Shown here piece by piece: positions 29,091 to 39,644 of a stretch of DNA of 64,000 bases. Both the position numbers and the translations under genes were made by a program. Source of the stretch: an uncultured Flavobacteriales bacterium (GTDB taxonomy: Bacteria; Bacteroidota; Bacteroidia; Flavobacteriales_G; Salibacteraceae); assembly GCA_913057205.1 (NCBI GenBank), contig CAJXNO010000011.1, positions 20,966 through 84,965 on the forward strand, in the 5' to 3' direction. Each line of letters starts with the position of its first letter. Position 1 is the first letter of the stretch. The notes under the pieces are model-generated. The model did no database searches. It was not told the DNA's origin and saw only the letters and a list, made by a program, of their open reading frames with translations.

Positions 29091-29591
29091 ATGAAACTCG
29101 GCATCATCAGCGATACACACGGCTACCTAGACGACCGTATCTTACATCACCTCAGCGACTGCCATCATGTGCTGCACGCTGGAGACATCGGCCCAGGAGC
29201 GATCATCGACCAATTGGAAGAGGCACATCCGTGCACCGCGGTGTACGGCAACATTGATGATGCTGCAACCCGTGCGCGGCATCCAGAATATGTGCTGCTT
29301 GACTTTGAAGGGGTATCCGTGCTGATGATCCACATTGCCGGAGCCATCGAGCGCTACAACACAAATACGAGGAAACTGATCGAACAGCACCAGCCCGATG
29401 TTTTGATCTGCGGACACTCACACATCCTCAAGGTAAAACAAGACCAACGCTTCGGGTTGCTTCACATCAACCCAGGAGCAGCGGGAAGGCATGGGTTTCA
29501 TAAAACCCGTACCCTGTTGACCGTAGAAGCGGAAAATGGATCATTGAAAGACCTAAAGCTCATTGAGCTTGGCCCTAGAAGTAAAGGCTAA
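29091..29591 (+). CDS. YfcE/MJ0936-type metallophosphoesterase
   Basis: MKLGIISDTHGYLD; LHAGDIG; VYGNIDD; ICGHSHI; INPGAAGRHG. Confidence 0.92.
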   Translation: MKLGIISDTHGYLDDRILHHLSDCHHVLHAGDIGPGAIIDQLEEAHPCTAVYGNIDDAATRARHPEYVLLDFEGVSVLMIHIAGAIERYNTNTRKLIEQHQPDVLICGHSHILKVKQDQRFGLLHINPGAAGRHGFHKTRTLLTVEAENGSLKDLKLIELGPRSKG

Positions 29592-30037
29592 CGCAAGCGG
29601 TCTACCGACTTTACCAGGTCCTCATCCTTTTTGATTGCTTTCAAGGCCATCCAACTCAGAACTGCACACAAAGTCGGAATGAGCACAGCAATTCCGTAGC
29701 TCATTTCTATGGCTTCAGGTCCACCCAAGGACTCCATACTCCAATAGTGATCCAATGCAAAACCACCCAAAGCCAGAAAAGCGGCAATAATGGCAAAACG
29801 AGCATTCCGCATCTGCTGCTTCCTGTTCTTGAATTGAGCAATTGTGGCGACCAACACGCCTAATAACAAGGCCCACAAAAAGGACAACGTGCTAGCAGAC
29901 AGCCCTTCATCACTACCGAAAGGCTTGAGGGCAAGGCTAAGCTCACCAACACGGTAAACGACCCAGTTTAAGAAGAAGCCGAGTACAACGAGTACGGCAG
30001 CGATGAGAAGATAAAGGCTTTGAATGCGTTGAATCAT
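29588..30037 (-). CDS. DUF4293 family membrane protein
   Basis: MIQRIQSLYLLIAAVLVVLGFFLN with four TM segments. Confidence 0.75.
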   Translation of the reverse strand: MIQRIQSLYLLIAAVLVVLGFFLNWVVYRVGELSLALKPFGSDEGLSASTLSFLWALLLGVLVATIAQFKNRKQQMRNARFAIIAAFLALGGFALDHYWSMESLGGPEAIEMSYGIAVLIPTLCAVLSWMALKAIKKDEDLVKSVDRLR

Positions 30038-30225
30038 CGAAAGATTATTTGCTGCAAAAATTGGAAATCAAGTGGAATAAATAGAAAAACAGTTATTATT
30101 GCAACGCGGTACTACGCAACAACTATTCCCTCTCTTTCCAACAAACAATCTTGGTTTCTTTTAAAGAGAGTTTCACGAATCTTTACTTACTGGTTGATTT
30201 TCACATTCCACTACATCCAAACTTT

Positions 30226-31965
30226 ATGTACGACATTATAGAATTGAACGAGAAGTTGGTCTCTGAGCTGAAGGATATTGCAAAGGGGTTAAATGTCAAG
30301 AAATACGAAAAGCTGAAGAAGCAAGACCTCATCTACCAAATCTTGGACGCCCAGGCGATGAACCCCAAGAAGGTGGAGGAGCTCAAAGGTGATGCACCTG
30401 CGAAAGCATTCGAAAGCAGCGACAACAATAGCGACGAAAAGCCTAAGCGCACACGCCAGCCAAAACCGAAGCCAGCTCCCAGAGAGAACGCTTCCACGGA
30501 ACAAAAGGCGAGTGATTCGGCAGACCAAAAGCCAAATCAAGACACGAACAACAGCGATAAAGGAAGATCTTCTTCTAATGATAACCGTCGTCGCTCCAAC
30601 AAAGACAGTGGATCATCGAACGATCGATCATCCAATAATCAGGGTCGTCCGCCAAGCAACCAAAAAAGCGATGATCAAAAGAACGATGATCAGCGCGGAG
30701 GTCGCTCGAATGATTCCCGTGGTCAACAACACAATGATAACAACGATCAGAAGCGAGATAGCAACAATGATCAGAAGCGCGACAACAATGATGATACCCG
30801 CGGACGTGGACGTCAGAAGAAAGAGAAGATCGAATACAAGTATGAATTCGATGAGATCGTAAGTGCGGAAGGTTGTTTGGAGATCATGAAGGAAGGTTAT
30901 GGCTTCCTGCGTTCTGCCGATTACAGCTACCTGAGCTCACCGGATGATGTGTATGTATCCCAATCACAGATCAAGTTATTCGGTCTGCGTACCGGTGATA
31001 CCATTCGTGGTACCATACGTCCTCCGAAGGATGGCGAAAAGTACTACCCGCTTATCCGCATTGAGAAGATCAATGGTCTCGATCCTGCTGATGTGCGTGA
31101 TCGCGTGCCATTCGACTATTTGAAGCCGCTTTTCCCAGAGAAGAAGTTCAACTTGACTGGTCATCGAAAGCAAACCATGTCATCCCGCATCATTGACCTA
31201 TTCACACCGATCGGTAAAGGTCAGCGTGGATTGATCGTTGCACAGCCAAAGACGGGTAAGACAGAGATTTTGAAGGAAGTGGCCAACGCCATTGCACTGA
31301 ATCACCCAGAGGTTTACTTGATGGTGCTGCTCATTGATGAGCGTCCGGAAGAGGTAACCGATATGGAACGAAGCGTAAACGCTGAAGTAGTTGCATCCAC
31401 TTTTGATGAACCAGCTGATCGCCACGTGAAGGTTTCCAACATTGTTCTAGAAAAAGCCAAGCGATTGGTTGAGTGTGGGCATGATGTGGTCATTCTATTG
31501 GACTCGATTACTCGCCTTGCACGTGCCTATAATACGGTGGCACCTGCTTCTGGTAAGGTCTTGACCGGTGGTGTAGATGCCAACGCGTTGCACAAGCCTA
31601 AGCGCTTCTTCGGTGCAGCTCGAAACATCGAGCACGGTGGTTCGCTTACCATCATTGCAACGGCGCTTACAGAGACTGGCTCGAAGATGGATGAAGTGAT
31701 CTTTGAAGAGTTCAAGGGCACGGGTAACATGGAGCTTCAATTGGATCGTAAGCTGAGTAACCGAAGGGTATTTCCAGCGATCGATTTGGTTGCATCGAGT
31801 ACACGTCGCGACGACCTGTTGGTGGAGCGAGATACATTGCAACGCATTTGGATCCTTCGCAAGCACCTGTCTGATATGAACACCATTGAAGCGATGGAGT
31901 TCCTCAAGCAGCAAATGCACAACACCAAGTCAAACGAGGAGTTCCTCATCGCCATGAACGGCTAG
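30226..31965 (+). CDS. rho: Transcription termination factor Rho
   Basis: [50 protein letters not shown]; low-complexity N/D/S/R/K-rich insertion; start moved to [12 protein letters not shown]. Confidence 0.97.
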   Translation: MYDIIELNEKLVSELKDIAKGLNVKKYEKLKKQDLIYQILDAQAMNPKKVEELKGDAPAKAFESSDNNSDEKPKRTRQPKPKPAPRENASTEQKASDSADQKPNQDTNNSDKGRSSSNDNRRRSNKDSGSSNDRSSNNQGRPPSNQKSDDQKNDDQRGGRSNDSRGQQHNDNNDQKRDSNNDQKRDNNDDTRGRGRQKKEKIEYKYEFDEIVSAEGCLEIMKEGYGFLRSADYSYLSSPDDVYVSQSQIKLFGLRTGDTIRGTIRPPKDGEKYYPLIRIEKINGLDPADVRDRVPFDYLKPLFPEKKFNLTGHRKQTMSSRIIDLFTPIGKGQRGLIVAQPKTGKTEILKEVANAIALNHPEVYLMVLLIDERPEEVTDMERSVNAEVVASTFDEPADRHVKVSNIVLEKAKRLVECGHDVVILLDSITRLARAYNTVAPASGKVLTGGVDANALHKPKRFFGAARNIEHGGSLTIIATALTETGSKMDEVIFEEFKGTGNMELQLDRKLSNRRVFPAIDLVASSTRRDDLLVERDTLQRIWILRKHLSDMNTIEAMEFLKQQMHNTKSNEEFLIAMNG

Positions 31966-31984
31966 GGTTGATTTACCGAATTCT

Positions 31985-32021
31985 AACGCCTGCACGATGT
32001 ACCTTCGCTGCAGGCGTTTTT
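31985..32021 (+). terminator. Rho-independent terminator downstream of rho
   Basis: AACGCCTGCACGATGTACCTTCGCTGCAGGCGTTTTT. Confidence 0.85.
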
Positions 32022-32034
32022 ATTTTCAGCACCG

Positions 32035-32565
32035 ATGCAGCACCCCATAAGAAATATAGCCTTGATTGCCGCCTTCGCTTCGATCATTGCCAAGATGCTC
32101 TACTTCATTTTTCTAGCGCCTGATAAGGCCTTTGACATGTACGTACGGTTCTTTTATTTGCTCTGCTTTCTAGCCGCCTTGTTTTTCGGTGTGCGCAGTT
32201 GGAAGATTCAACGAGGAGCGAGTGCTTTTACAGATGATATAAAATCTGGTATGAAGGTCGCATCCATTTATGCGCTTGTGGTTTCAGGGTTCACCTGGCT
32301 CTACTATGCGAAGATCAATCCAGGCTACTTTGCACAGCGAATCGAAGAAAGGGTTCATGCGGCTGAACAAGCTATTGCAGCCGGGGCAGAAAATGCAGAT
32401 CAGATCGATCTAGCCCAAGTTGAACAGACCGTAGGTTTCATTTTCAACGCCTTCACGCACGCCAGCCTTACCCTTTTCGGCCTCATGGCCCTAGGGTTCT
32501 TTTACACGATCATCATCGTGATGCTCTTTCGTTGGAAACCGCGTCCGTTCGGGATCACGGGTTAA
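32035..32565 (+). CDS. DUF4199 family membrane protein
   Basis: GVRSWKIQRGASAFTDDIKSGMKVASIYALV..YFAQRIEE. Confidence 0.75.
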   Translation: MQHPIRNIALIAAFASIIAKMLYFIFLAPDKAFDMYVRFFYLLCFLAALFFGVRSWKIQRGASAFTDDIKSGMKVASIYALVVSGFTWLYYAKINPGYFAQRIEERVHAAEQAIAAGAENADQIDLAQVEQTVGFIFNAFTHASLTLFGLMALGFFYTIIIVMLFRWKPRPFGITG

Positions 32566-33916
32566 GCAAACGTTCAGCGAGTTCTTCCACCTTGATACCA
32601 CCAAAGTTTCCAGAACTCATCATCAAGAGGTTGCTGCTACCCCACTCCTGCTCCATCAGAAAAGCTTCAAGCGCAGCACTATCGGTAAAAACGATCAAAT
32701 CATCGCGGTCAAAGCTTTGTTTGATCTGATCCGTAGTAATGGGATCTAAATGCTTCTGGGCCACCGTTTCTTCTTTGAAAAACACTACCGCTACATCAGC
32801 AGAAGCCATGGTGCCGGCATATTCCAAGAGGAATGCTTTGGTAAGGCTTGAAAACGTATGCAGCTCCATGCAGGCCACAAGTCGACGCGCTGGCCACTGT
32901 TTCTTCACGGCTTCCGTAGTTGCTTTGAGTTTTGACGGCGAATGCGCAAAATCTTTGTACACTACCGTATTGGCGTTGCGCCCAACCTCTTCTAATCGAC
33001 GTGCGGCTCCTTTGAAGGAAGCGATGGCTTTGAAAAACGCGTCTTCATCTATTCCCAGTGCCTCGCAAACGGCTTGAGCCCCCATCAGGTTCTGCAAATT
33101 GTGGTCACCGAAAACACTCACCTCAGACAACGTTCCATTTGAACGCTCGATGAAGATCTTGCCTTCTTTGATGGTGTACGCAGGCGTTCGGTATGCCACA
33201 CGATCCAAGTGTGGACCAAACTCCATGACCGTTTCCTCGAGCTGTTCGTCGGCAGCACAGTAAATCAACTTCGCATCATCCATCATTTGATCGATGAAGA
33301 CTTCAAACTGCTCTAAGTAGTTCTCGAAGGTTGGAAAGACATTGATATGATCCCACGCTATACCGGAAAGCAAGGCGATGTGCGGATCGTACAAGTGAAA
33401 CTTGGGCCTTCGATCAATAGGTGAGCTCAGGTACTCATCCCCTTCTAACACGATCAGCGGAGCATCTGAAAGCTGCACCATCGTATCAAATCCTTCGATC
33501 TGTGCTCCTACGAGGTAGTCAAAGGAACGATTGTGGTACTTCAACACATGCAAGATCATGGAAGTGATGGTGGTTTTGCCGTGACTACCACCGATAACGA
33601 CCCGTTCTTTCTGTACACTTTGTTCGTGGATGAAGGATGGGTAGGAATAGACAAGCAGGTCCAGTTCTTGCGCTCTTGCCAGTTCAGGGTTATCTGGTCG
33701 CGCGTGCATCCCAAGGATCACCGCGTCAATCTCTTCATGGATTCGTTCAGGGAACCAACCCATTTGATCAGGTAGCAGTCCATGCTTTTCCAATCGGCCC
33801 TTGGAGGGATCAAAAATCTGATCGTCAGACCCGGTAACTTCATGTCCGTTCTGTTTTAAAGCGATGGCGAGGTTATGCATGGCTGCACCTCCGATTGCGA
33901 TTAAATGTATCCTCAT
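32555..33916 (-). CDS. Mur ligase family, Mpl-like (UDP-MurNAc : tripeptide ligase)
   Basis: IHLIAIGGAAMHNLAIALKQNGHEVTGSDDQIFDPSK; VIGGSHGKTTITSMILHVL; VVYKDFAHSPSKLKAT. Confidence 0.9.
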   Translation of the reverse strand: MRIHLIAIGGAAMHNLAIALKQNGHEVTGSDDQIFDPSKGRLEKHGLLPDQMGWFPERIHEEIDAVILGMHARPDNPELARAQELDLLVYSYPSFIHEQSVQKERVVIGGSHGKTTITSMILHVLKYHNRSFDYLVGAQIEGFDTMVQLSDAPLIVLEGDEYLSSPIDRRPKFHLYDPHIALLSGIAWDHINVFPTFENYLEQFEVFIDQMMDDAKLIYCAADEQLEETVMEFGPHLDRVAYRTPAYTIKEGKIFIERSNGTLSEVSVFGDHNLQNLMGAQAVCEALGIDEDAFFKAIASFKGAARRLEEVGRNANTVVYKDFAHSPSKLKATTEAVKKQWPARRLVACMELHTFSSLTKAFLLEYAGTMASADVAVVFFKEETVAQKHLDPITTDQIKQSFDRDDLIVFTDSAALEAFLMEQEWGSSNLLMMSSGNFGGIKVEELAERLLNP

Positions 33917-34028
33917 GGGGTGCTAAATTCTGACATTTATCACCATCTCCAAGTTTAAATCGAGAAAAATAAAGTTTGGTCAGCTCATTAAAAATGGGTT
34001 AAATTTGTTTTACCTCAATTAATCTAAT

Positions 34029-34913
34029 ATGAAAAAGAATTCTACTCTAAGCGACAAGCTCAAAAAGCGCCTTAAGGCGTACTCACTCACAGCGGGAGCT
34101 TTGGCAGCAGGTGTTACTGGTGCCGATGCGCAAATCTTATACACAGATGTAGACCCAGATGCAGAGGCAGATGGTGTTGACAGTGTATTCCTAGATTTGA
34201 ATGCTGATGGGATTGATGATTTCAAATTCTATGTAAACAACGGCGCTACAGCTTCTAACGCGTACAACGTATATCGTGCATTTGCTTCGGCTCGAAACAA
34301 CAATGCGATTGTGGGTACTTACAGTTCATCTGGAGGTTATTCATATCCATATGCAGTCAATGCAGGTGATACCATCAATGAGAGCCTAACTTTCCAAAAT
34401 GGAACGTTCCAGACCATCGGTTGGGATTATTTCTATTACACCAACTCTTCAACAGCTCCTTTTACCTTCGGTAATGTGCGTTGGGGTAGCGGTGATCAGT
34501 ACCTAGGACTTCGTCTTGAAGTAGATGGTAACACACACTATGGTTGGGCTCGCATCGAGCTTGACAATACTGGTGGAGGTGCTGGTGTAATGATTTTGAA
34601 AGATTACGCCCTCGAGCTTACTCCAGATTTGGGTATCCCAGCAGGTGATACGGCATATCCTGCACCTCCTGCAGGTATCGCTGATCAATCTGAGTTGGGC
34701 TACAACATGTTTGCAACCGGTAATGAAATCCGCGTGAACGCTACTGAAACCATCGATCGTATGACCGTTACTTCTGTTGGAGGTAAGGTTGTTGCTCAAT
34801 TGAGCGATGTTCGTGGTAACAAAACCGTTCAACTGGGCACTGCGTCGGGTGTCTACTTCGTTCGTGTTGAAACAGCGAAGGGAACACGTGTAGAGAAATT
34901 CTACATTGACTAA
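34029..34913 (+). CDS. T9SS type A sorting domain protein with DAQILYTDVDPD N-terminus
   Basis: LKKRLKAYSLTAGALAAGVTGADAQILYTDVDPD leader; C-terminal VRVNATETIDRMTVTSVGG..GVYFVRVETAKGTRVEKFYID; paralogous to 37958-39562. Confidence 0.75.
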   Translation: MKKNSTLSDKLKKRLKAYSLTAGALAAGVTGADAQILYTDVDPDAEADGVDSVFLDLNADGIDDFKFYVNNGATASNAYNVYRAFASARNNNAIVGTYSSSGGYSYPYAVNAGDTINESLTFQNGTFQTIGWDYFYYTNSSTAPFTFGNVRWGSGDQYLGLRLEVDGNTHYGWARIELDNTGGGAGVMILKDYALELTPDLGIPAGDTAYPAPPAGIADQSELGYNMFATGNEIRVNATETIDRMTVTSVGGKVVAQLSDVRGNKTVQLGTASGVYFVRVETAKGTRVEKFYID

Positions 34914-34934
34914 GCCGTATTATTAAGCTATTCA

Positions 34935-34966
34935 AAGCATCGATCGCAAGGTCGATGCTTTTTTTT
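34935..34966 (+). terminator. Rho-independent terminator
   Basis: AAAGCATCGATCGCAAGGTCGATGCTTTTTTTT. Confidence 0.85.
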
Positions 34967-34979
34967 GATACCTATACCC

Positions 34980-35153
34980 ATGGCTGATAAACGAAGACAG
35001 CAATACAAAATCCCACTGGAAGGTTCTCTTGGACTTCTTGCTCTTGGATACGAGGGATTGGTCGCATGGCGAAAAGTACGTCACGATGCAGGGCAATTGA
35101 AAGAGATGAACATCAACAAGCAGAAGAAAGAAAAAGGCGAAGGCGCAGAATGA
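34980..35153 (+). CDS. Small hypothetical protein
   Basis: 57-aa ORF from MADKRRQQYK; stop overlaps the next start by ATGA. Confidence 0.5.
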   Translation: MADKRRQQYKIPLEGSLGLLALGYEGLVAWRKVRHDAGQLKEMNINKQKKEKGEGAE

Positions 35154-37900
35154 AAGCGAAAAGGGTTCTATTGATCGGCTGGGATGCAGCCGACTGGAAA
35201 GTAATTGATCAACTCATGGCGCGTGGGCATATGCCTACGCTGCAGTCTATGGTGAAAAACGGCGTTCGAGGGAACCTCAGCACTTTACAACCTGTGCTTT
35301 CCCCTATGCTCTGGTCATCCATAGCCACTGGAAAGTTTGCAGACAAACACGGCATACACGGCTTTACAGAGCCAGACTATGAAGGCGGAAGCATTCGTCC
35401 GATCTCCAGTAGATCCAGAAAGGCCCGAGCGATCTGGAACATCCTCACCCATCAAGGAAAAAAATCCAATGTATTCAGCTGGTGGCCTAGTAATCCAGCA
35501 GAACCGATCAATGGCATCATGGTCAGCAACCTCTATCAGCGCGCAAACAAGCCGCTCGCAGATGGATGGCCAATGCTACCAGGAACCGTTCACCCAGAAG
35601 ACAAGGAGCGCCTCTTCAAACGATGCCGTGTGCATCCAGATGAACTCACATCAGCACACATCCTCCCCTTCGTTCCGAACGCGGGTAAGATCGATCAAAA
35701 AAATGACAAGCGCATCGGGGCATTATCAAAGATGATAGCAGATGCCGCTTCCGTTCACGCCGCATCTACCTGGGCCATGGAAAACTCAGAATGGGACTTC
35801 ACCGCAGTTTATCACGATGCTATCGATCACTCCTGCCACGGTTTCATGAAGTTTCGTGAACCACGCATGCCCGGTGTTCCGGAAGACTTGTTTCAGAACT
35901 ACAAAGATGTGGTTGACGGTATGTACCGCTTCCATGATATGATGCTTGAGCGATGCCTGCAACTCGCTGGGCCAGATACCAACGTCATTCTGATCTCTGA
36001 TCACGGCTTCCAATCGGATCACCTTCGTCCACTTTCTCTACCGCAAGAACCAGCAGCACCTGCAGCCGAGCATCGCCAGCATGGCATCATTTGTTGCTAT
36101 GGTCCTGACTTCAAGAAAGGACATACGATCTACGGATCAAGCATCCTCGATATTACACCAACATTGCTTACCCTTTTCGGTCTTCCCGTAGGTAAGGACA
36201 TGGATGGCAAGCCTCTGATTCAAGCTTTTGAAGAAGTGCCAACGGTGAAGTCCATCGACTCAGGGGAAATGGTTGAAGGTCACTTCGGCGAACACGACAG
36301 AGACCACAAGGTGAATGCGGAAGACGCAAAGGCCGCCCTGAAACAGTTGGTTGAACTCGGCTATATTGAAGATCCGGGGGAAGACGTCAAAAAGGCGATG
36401 AAGAACACCGCCATAGAGCTGAAGTACAACCTCTCCAAGGTATACGCATCCACCGGGCGACCCAAACAAGCATTGGAACTTCTGGAAGAGATCCTAAGTG
36501 AAAAGGATGAATACCGCTTTCGAATCAGAATAGCAGAGAACCTCAAGCGCTTAGAGCGCTATGATGACGCATTGAGCATGCTCGATGAGATCGACCGGAT
36601 GCTTCAAGACGAACGGAAACGCACGAATAAACGCTTGCAGGAAAAATCAAGCGAAGAGGCAAAAGATGAGGAGAAGGACGACAAGAAAGACAAGGTAAAG
36701 TCAGAATTGGCCCAGCTGAAGAAGCAAAAGGCAGAGACGAAAAAACGCTTCATGTCTGTGCAGTTATTGATGGCCGATATCTACAAAAGCCAGAAAGTAT
36801 TTGAAAAGGCGATTGAAGTGCTACAACAGCTCTCGGAGAGAGCTCCCAACTCGATATCGGTACTCAAAAGCACTGCAGATTGCTTGATCAAGATGGAAAA
36901 ATGGAAAGACGCACGAAATGCCTATATCTCCATCTTGAACATTGATCCACACGATCATGGTGCTCATCGTGGGTTGGCCTTTTGCAACAATAAATTGGGC
37001 AAATTTGAGGAAGCGGTAGAGTCAGCTCTAACCGCAACAGAGTTGGTCTACCAATACCCTGCTGCACACTTCATTCTAGGAGACTCATTGTATCACCTCG
37101 GCCAAGATGAATACGCAGCTAAATCACTAGAAGTGGCCTTGGCCATGCGTCCAGCCTACACCGCACCTCGTATCCTGTTGGATAAGATGGCCAAGGAGGG
37201 TAGGTACACACCATCCGATGCACGAGAACTCACCATTGAAGAAATGGACAGTAGTTCCATCAACCAACAACTCGTGGTACAAGCCGAGAAGAACGCTGGA
37301 GTAAAAACCTATACGGGTACGAAGCACGGTGAAATAACGGTGGTATCTGGACTTCCTCGATCTGGTACTTCCTTGATGATGCAGATGCTGCACGCCGGTG
37401 GAATGGAAATCTTTACCGACGAAGTGCGTGAAGCCGACGAGAACAATCCGAAAGGCTTTTATGAGCATGAAAAGGTTAAGCGGCTAGCCACAAATAACGC
37501 TTGGATCAAAGAGGCTCGTGGTAAGGTCATGAAGGTGGTGAGCCAACTGACCAAGTTCTTACCTCCTAACCATGACTACAAGGTGGTAGTCATGAAGCGT
37601 GACATCGGTGAAGTTACCCTATCACAACACAAAATGCTCGTACGTCTTGGGAAAGCGAAACAGTCAGACAGCTATCCATTAAGGCTCGAAAAGACGCTCC
37701 GTGCACAGTATGATGGAGCGAAGAAATGGATGGAGGCCCAAGACCACGTTTCGTTCATCGAGGTAGATTACCATGATACGCTCAACAATCCAGCAGTCAT
37801 CGCCAAGCAAATCAGCACTTTCTTGGGCAAAGACTTAGACATCGATGCCATGATTGCTCAGGTGGATAAGGACCTGTACAGGAGCAAAACGAAAAAATAA
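35150..37900 (+). CDS. Alkaline-phosphatase-superfamily (type I phosphodiesterase-like) / TPR / sulfotransferase fusion protein
   Basis: N-term KRVLLIGWDAADWKVIDQLMARGHMPTLQSMVKNGVRG..SPMLWSSIATGK..VILISDHGF; central TPRs; C-term VVSGLPRSGTSLMMQMLHAGGMEIFTD PAPS-loop. Confidence 0.85.
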   Translation: MKAKRVLLIGWDAADWKVIDQLMARGHMPTLQSMVKNGVRGNLSTLQPVLSPMLWSSIATGKFADKHGIHGFTEPDYEGGSIRPISSRSRKARAIWNILTHQGKKSNVFSWWPSNPAEPINGIMVSNLYQRANKPLADGWPMLPGTVHPEDKERLFKRCRVHPDELTSAHILPFVPNAGKIDQKNDKRIGALSKMIADAASVHAASTWAMENSEWDFTAVYHDAIDHSCHGFMKFREPRMPGVPEDLFQNYKDVVDGMYRFHDMMLERCLQLAGPDTNVILISDHGFQSDHLRPLSLPQEPAAPAAEHRQHGIICCYGPDFKKGHTIYGSSILDITPTLLTLFGLPVGKDMDGKPLIQAFEEVPTVKSIDSGEMVEGHFGEHDRDHKVNAEDAKAALKQLVELGYIEDPGEDVKKAMKNTAIELKYNLSKVYASTGRPKQALELLEEILSEKDEYRFRIRIAENLKRLERYDDALSMLDEIDRMLQDERKRTNKRLQEKSSEEAKDEEKDDKKDKVKSELAQLKKQKAETKKRFMSVQLLMADIYKSQKVFEKAIEVLQQLSERAPNSISVLKSTADCLIKMEKWKDARNAYISILNIDPHDHGAHRGLAFCNNKLGKFEEAVESALTATELVYQYPAAHFILGDSLYHLGQDEYAAKSLEVALAMRPAYTAPRILLDKMAKEGRYTPSDARELTIEEMDSSSINQQLVVQAEKNAGVKTYTGTKHGEITVVSGLPRSGTSLMMQMLHAGGMEIFTDEVREADENNPKGFYEHEKVKRLATNNAWIKEARGKVMKVVSQLTKFLPPNHDYKVVVMKRDIGEVTLSQHKMLVRLGKAKQSDSYPLRLEKTLRAQYDGAKKWMEAQDHVSFIEVDYHDTLNNPAVIAKQISTFLGKDLDIDAMIAQVDKDLYRSKTKK

Positions 37901-37957
37901 TTTACAACGGAACGGACGATGGCTTGACAAATTACGTCTTATGGAAAAACCATCTAC

Positions 37958-39562
37958 ATGAACCCCACTTTAAAGAAACGCCTGCAGGCCTACTCCCTGA
38001 CAGCAGGTAGTATAGTTGCAGGCCTCGGAAGTCAAGCTCAAATCCTCTACACCGATGTTGAGCCTGATACCACGGTTGACCTTTTCAACGCGTTGTATGA
38101 GCTAGACTTGAACAATGACAATATCAATGACTTTGAGCTCCAGGCCATCAGTCAAGCGTACTCCTACTACAGCTATGTGAGTTCTGTACAGGCGGTGAAT
38201 GTGACGCCATTGATGAGTAATTCAGTGGCCGGATACTCGTACGAAAGCTATCCCTATGCCCTCCTCACGGGTGATAACATCGGTCCGAACCTCAGTTTCT
38301 CAAGCTACTCATACAACTTACTGAACGGCTTCTTCTTCTACTCTGGACCCTACGGCTCTTATTATTTTCCACTTGGCAACTGGCCAACCAATCAAGACCG
38401 ATACCTGGGTTTGAAATTGATTTTGAATGGCAACACACATTATGGTTGGGCGCGTATTTCTGTACTCGGTCCGTCTTCAATGATTTTGCGAGATTATGCC
38501 GTTGAACTTACCCCTGATGCACCGATCGTGGCGGGTGATACCTTCTCTATTCCATTTGACACCATAGATGTTGGAATGAACGTGACCGCAGCCGATGCGG
38601 GTGAGGCAGGAAACGGTGGCGACATTGAGGTGTTTTTCAATAGAGCTGCAGATGAATCCGATATTCAGGAATACCGAGTGATCGCTGTTAAGGCATCACA
38701 AGTGGCCTCATTTAACCTGGCCAACGCTACCCAAATGACCGGTTCTCAATATTTAGGCATTACACCAAACGGCAATGATATCACCACCCGACTCAGTCAG
38801 AATGCCTTAGACAGCGATGGAGATCCGATTACATCCGGTCAGCCCTATCGTATATTCGTTTATAGTGTTGGTGTTGCTTCATTCAATGGCCTTGAAGCCC
38901 TTTCTGAACCATCCAATGAGGTTACCTTAATCACCCCTATACTGCTGGATGCGGTTCAGAACGTACAGCTTTTTGATGTTGACGATCAATACGACGAACG
39001 CGACTTGGAAGTAAGCTTCAACGCCCTTCCCAATGAAGCTGGCGTAGCAGAATACCGTGTGATCATCGCAACTACCGAACAAGCGTTCACCTTCTCATTA
39101 GAAGATGCAGCCGCGCTAGCGAGCAATCGCTATACAAGTGTGAATCCGTCAGGAAATAACATTACCACCGGTATCGGCCAAAACAAACGCGATGCGTCTG
39201 GTAACGCAATCATGGCTGCCATACCCTACCGGGCTTTTGTATATGCTGTTCCAGATGGAACCATTGCCAATGTTGGTAGCCTATCGCCCGTGTCGAATGA
39301 AATGATACTCAACCCACCTCAAGGTAAGACCGATGAAATGAAGGCTTCTGCCATCAAGGTCTACGTTGCAAATGATGCGCTGATGCTATCCGGTGTTGCA
39401 ACAAACGCTGATCTGGCCATCTACGATGTACAAGGTCGAATGGTACAACAAACGGTCTATCAACCAGGAGATCAGGTTACATTGAGTGCACTGGGTCGAG
39501 GAACGTACTTGGTACGCATCCAATCAGAAGCCGGTTTCCATCATGCCAAAATCGTTTTCTAA
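37958..39562 (+). CDS. T9SS type A sorting domain protein (paralog of 34029 gene, with two internal Fn3-like repeats)
   Basis: LKKRLQAYSLTAGSIVAGLGSQAQILYTDVEPDT; internal RVIAVKASQ../RVIIATTEQ.. repeats; C-term LAIYDVQGRMVQQTVY..GTYLVRI. Confidence 0.8.
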   Translation: MNPTLKKRLQAYSLTAGSIVAGLGSQAQILYTDVEPDTTVDLFNALYELDLNNDNINDFELQAISQAYSYYSYVSSVQAVNVTPLMSNSVAGYSYESYPYALLTGDNIGPNLSFSSYSYNLLNGFFFYSGPYGSYYFPLGNWPTNQDRYLGLKLILNGNTHYGWARISVLGPSSMILRDYAVELTPDAPIVAGDTFSIPFDTIDVGMNVTAADAGEAGNGGDIEVFFNRAADESDIQEYRVIAVKASQVASFNLANATQMTGSQYLGITPNGNDITTRLSQNALDSDGDPITSGQPYRIFVYSVGVASFNGLEALSEPSNEVTLITPILLDAVQNVQLFDVDDQYDERDLEVSFNALPNEAGVAEYRVIIATTEQAFTFSLEDAAALASNRYTSVNPSGNNITTGIGQNKRDASGNAIMAAIPYRAFVYAVPDGTIANVGSLSPVSNEMILNPPQGKTDEMKASAIKVYVANDALMLSGVATNADLAIYDVQGRMVQQTVYQPGDQVTLSALGRGTYLVRIQSEAGFHHAKIVF

Positions 39563-39644
39563 CTGGCCGGGCTTCTTTACGTTGGTTTAAGGAAAAGCTT
39601 TTGCCGATTACTACATTTGCGGCCACAAACCACAAATTGAAATC

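Noticed and set aside
30389-30862. Arg/Thr/Ile-rich alternative-frame ORF in rho
   Set aside because: Out-of-frame product of the low-complexity Rho insertion
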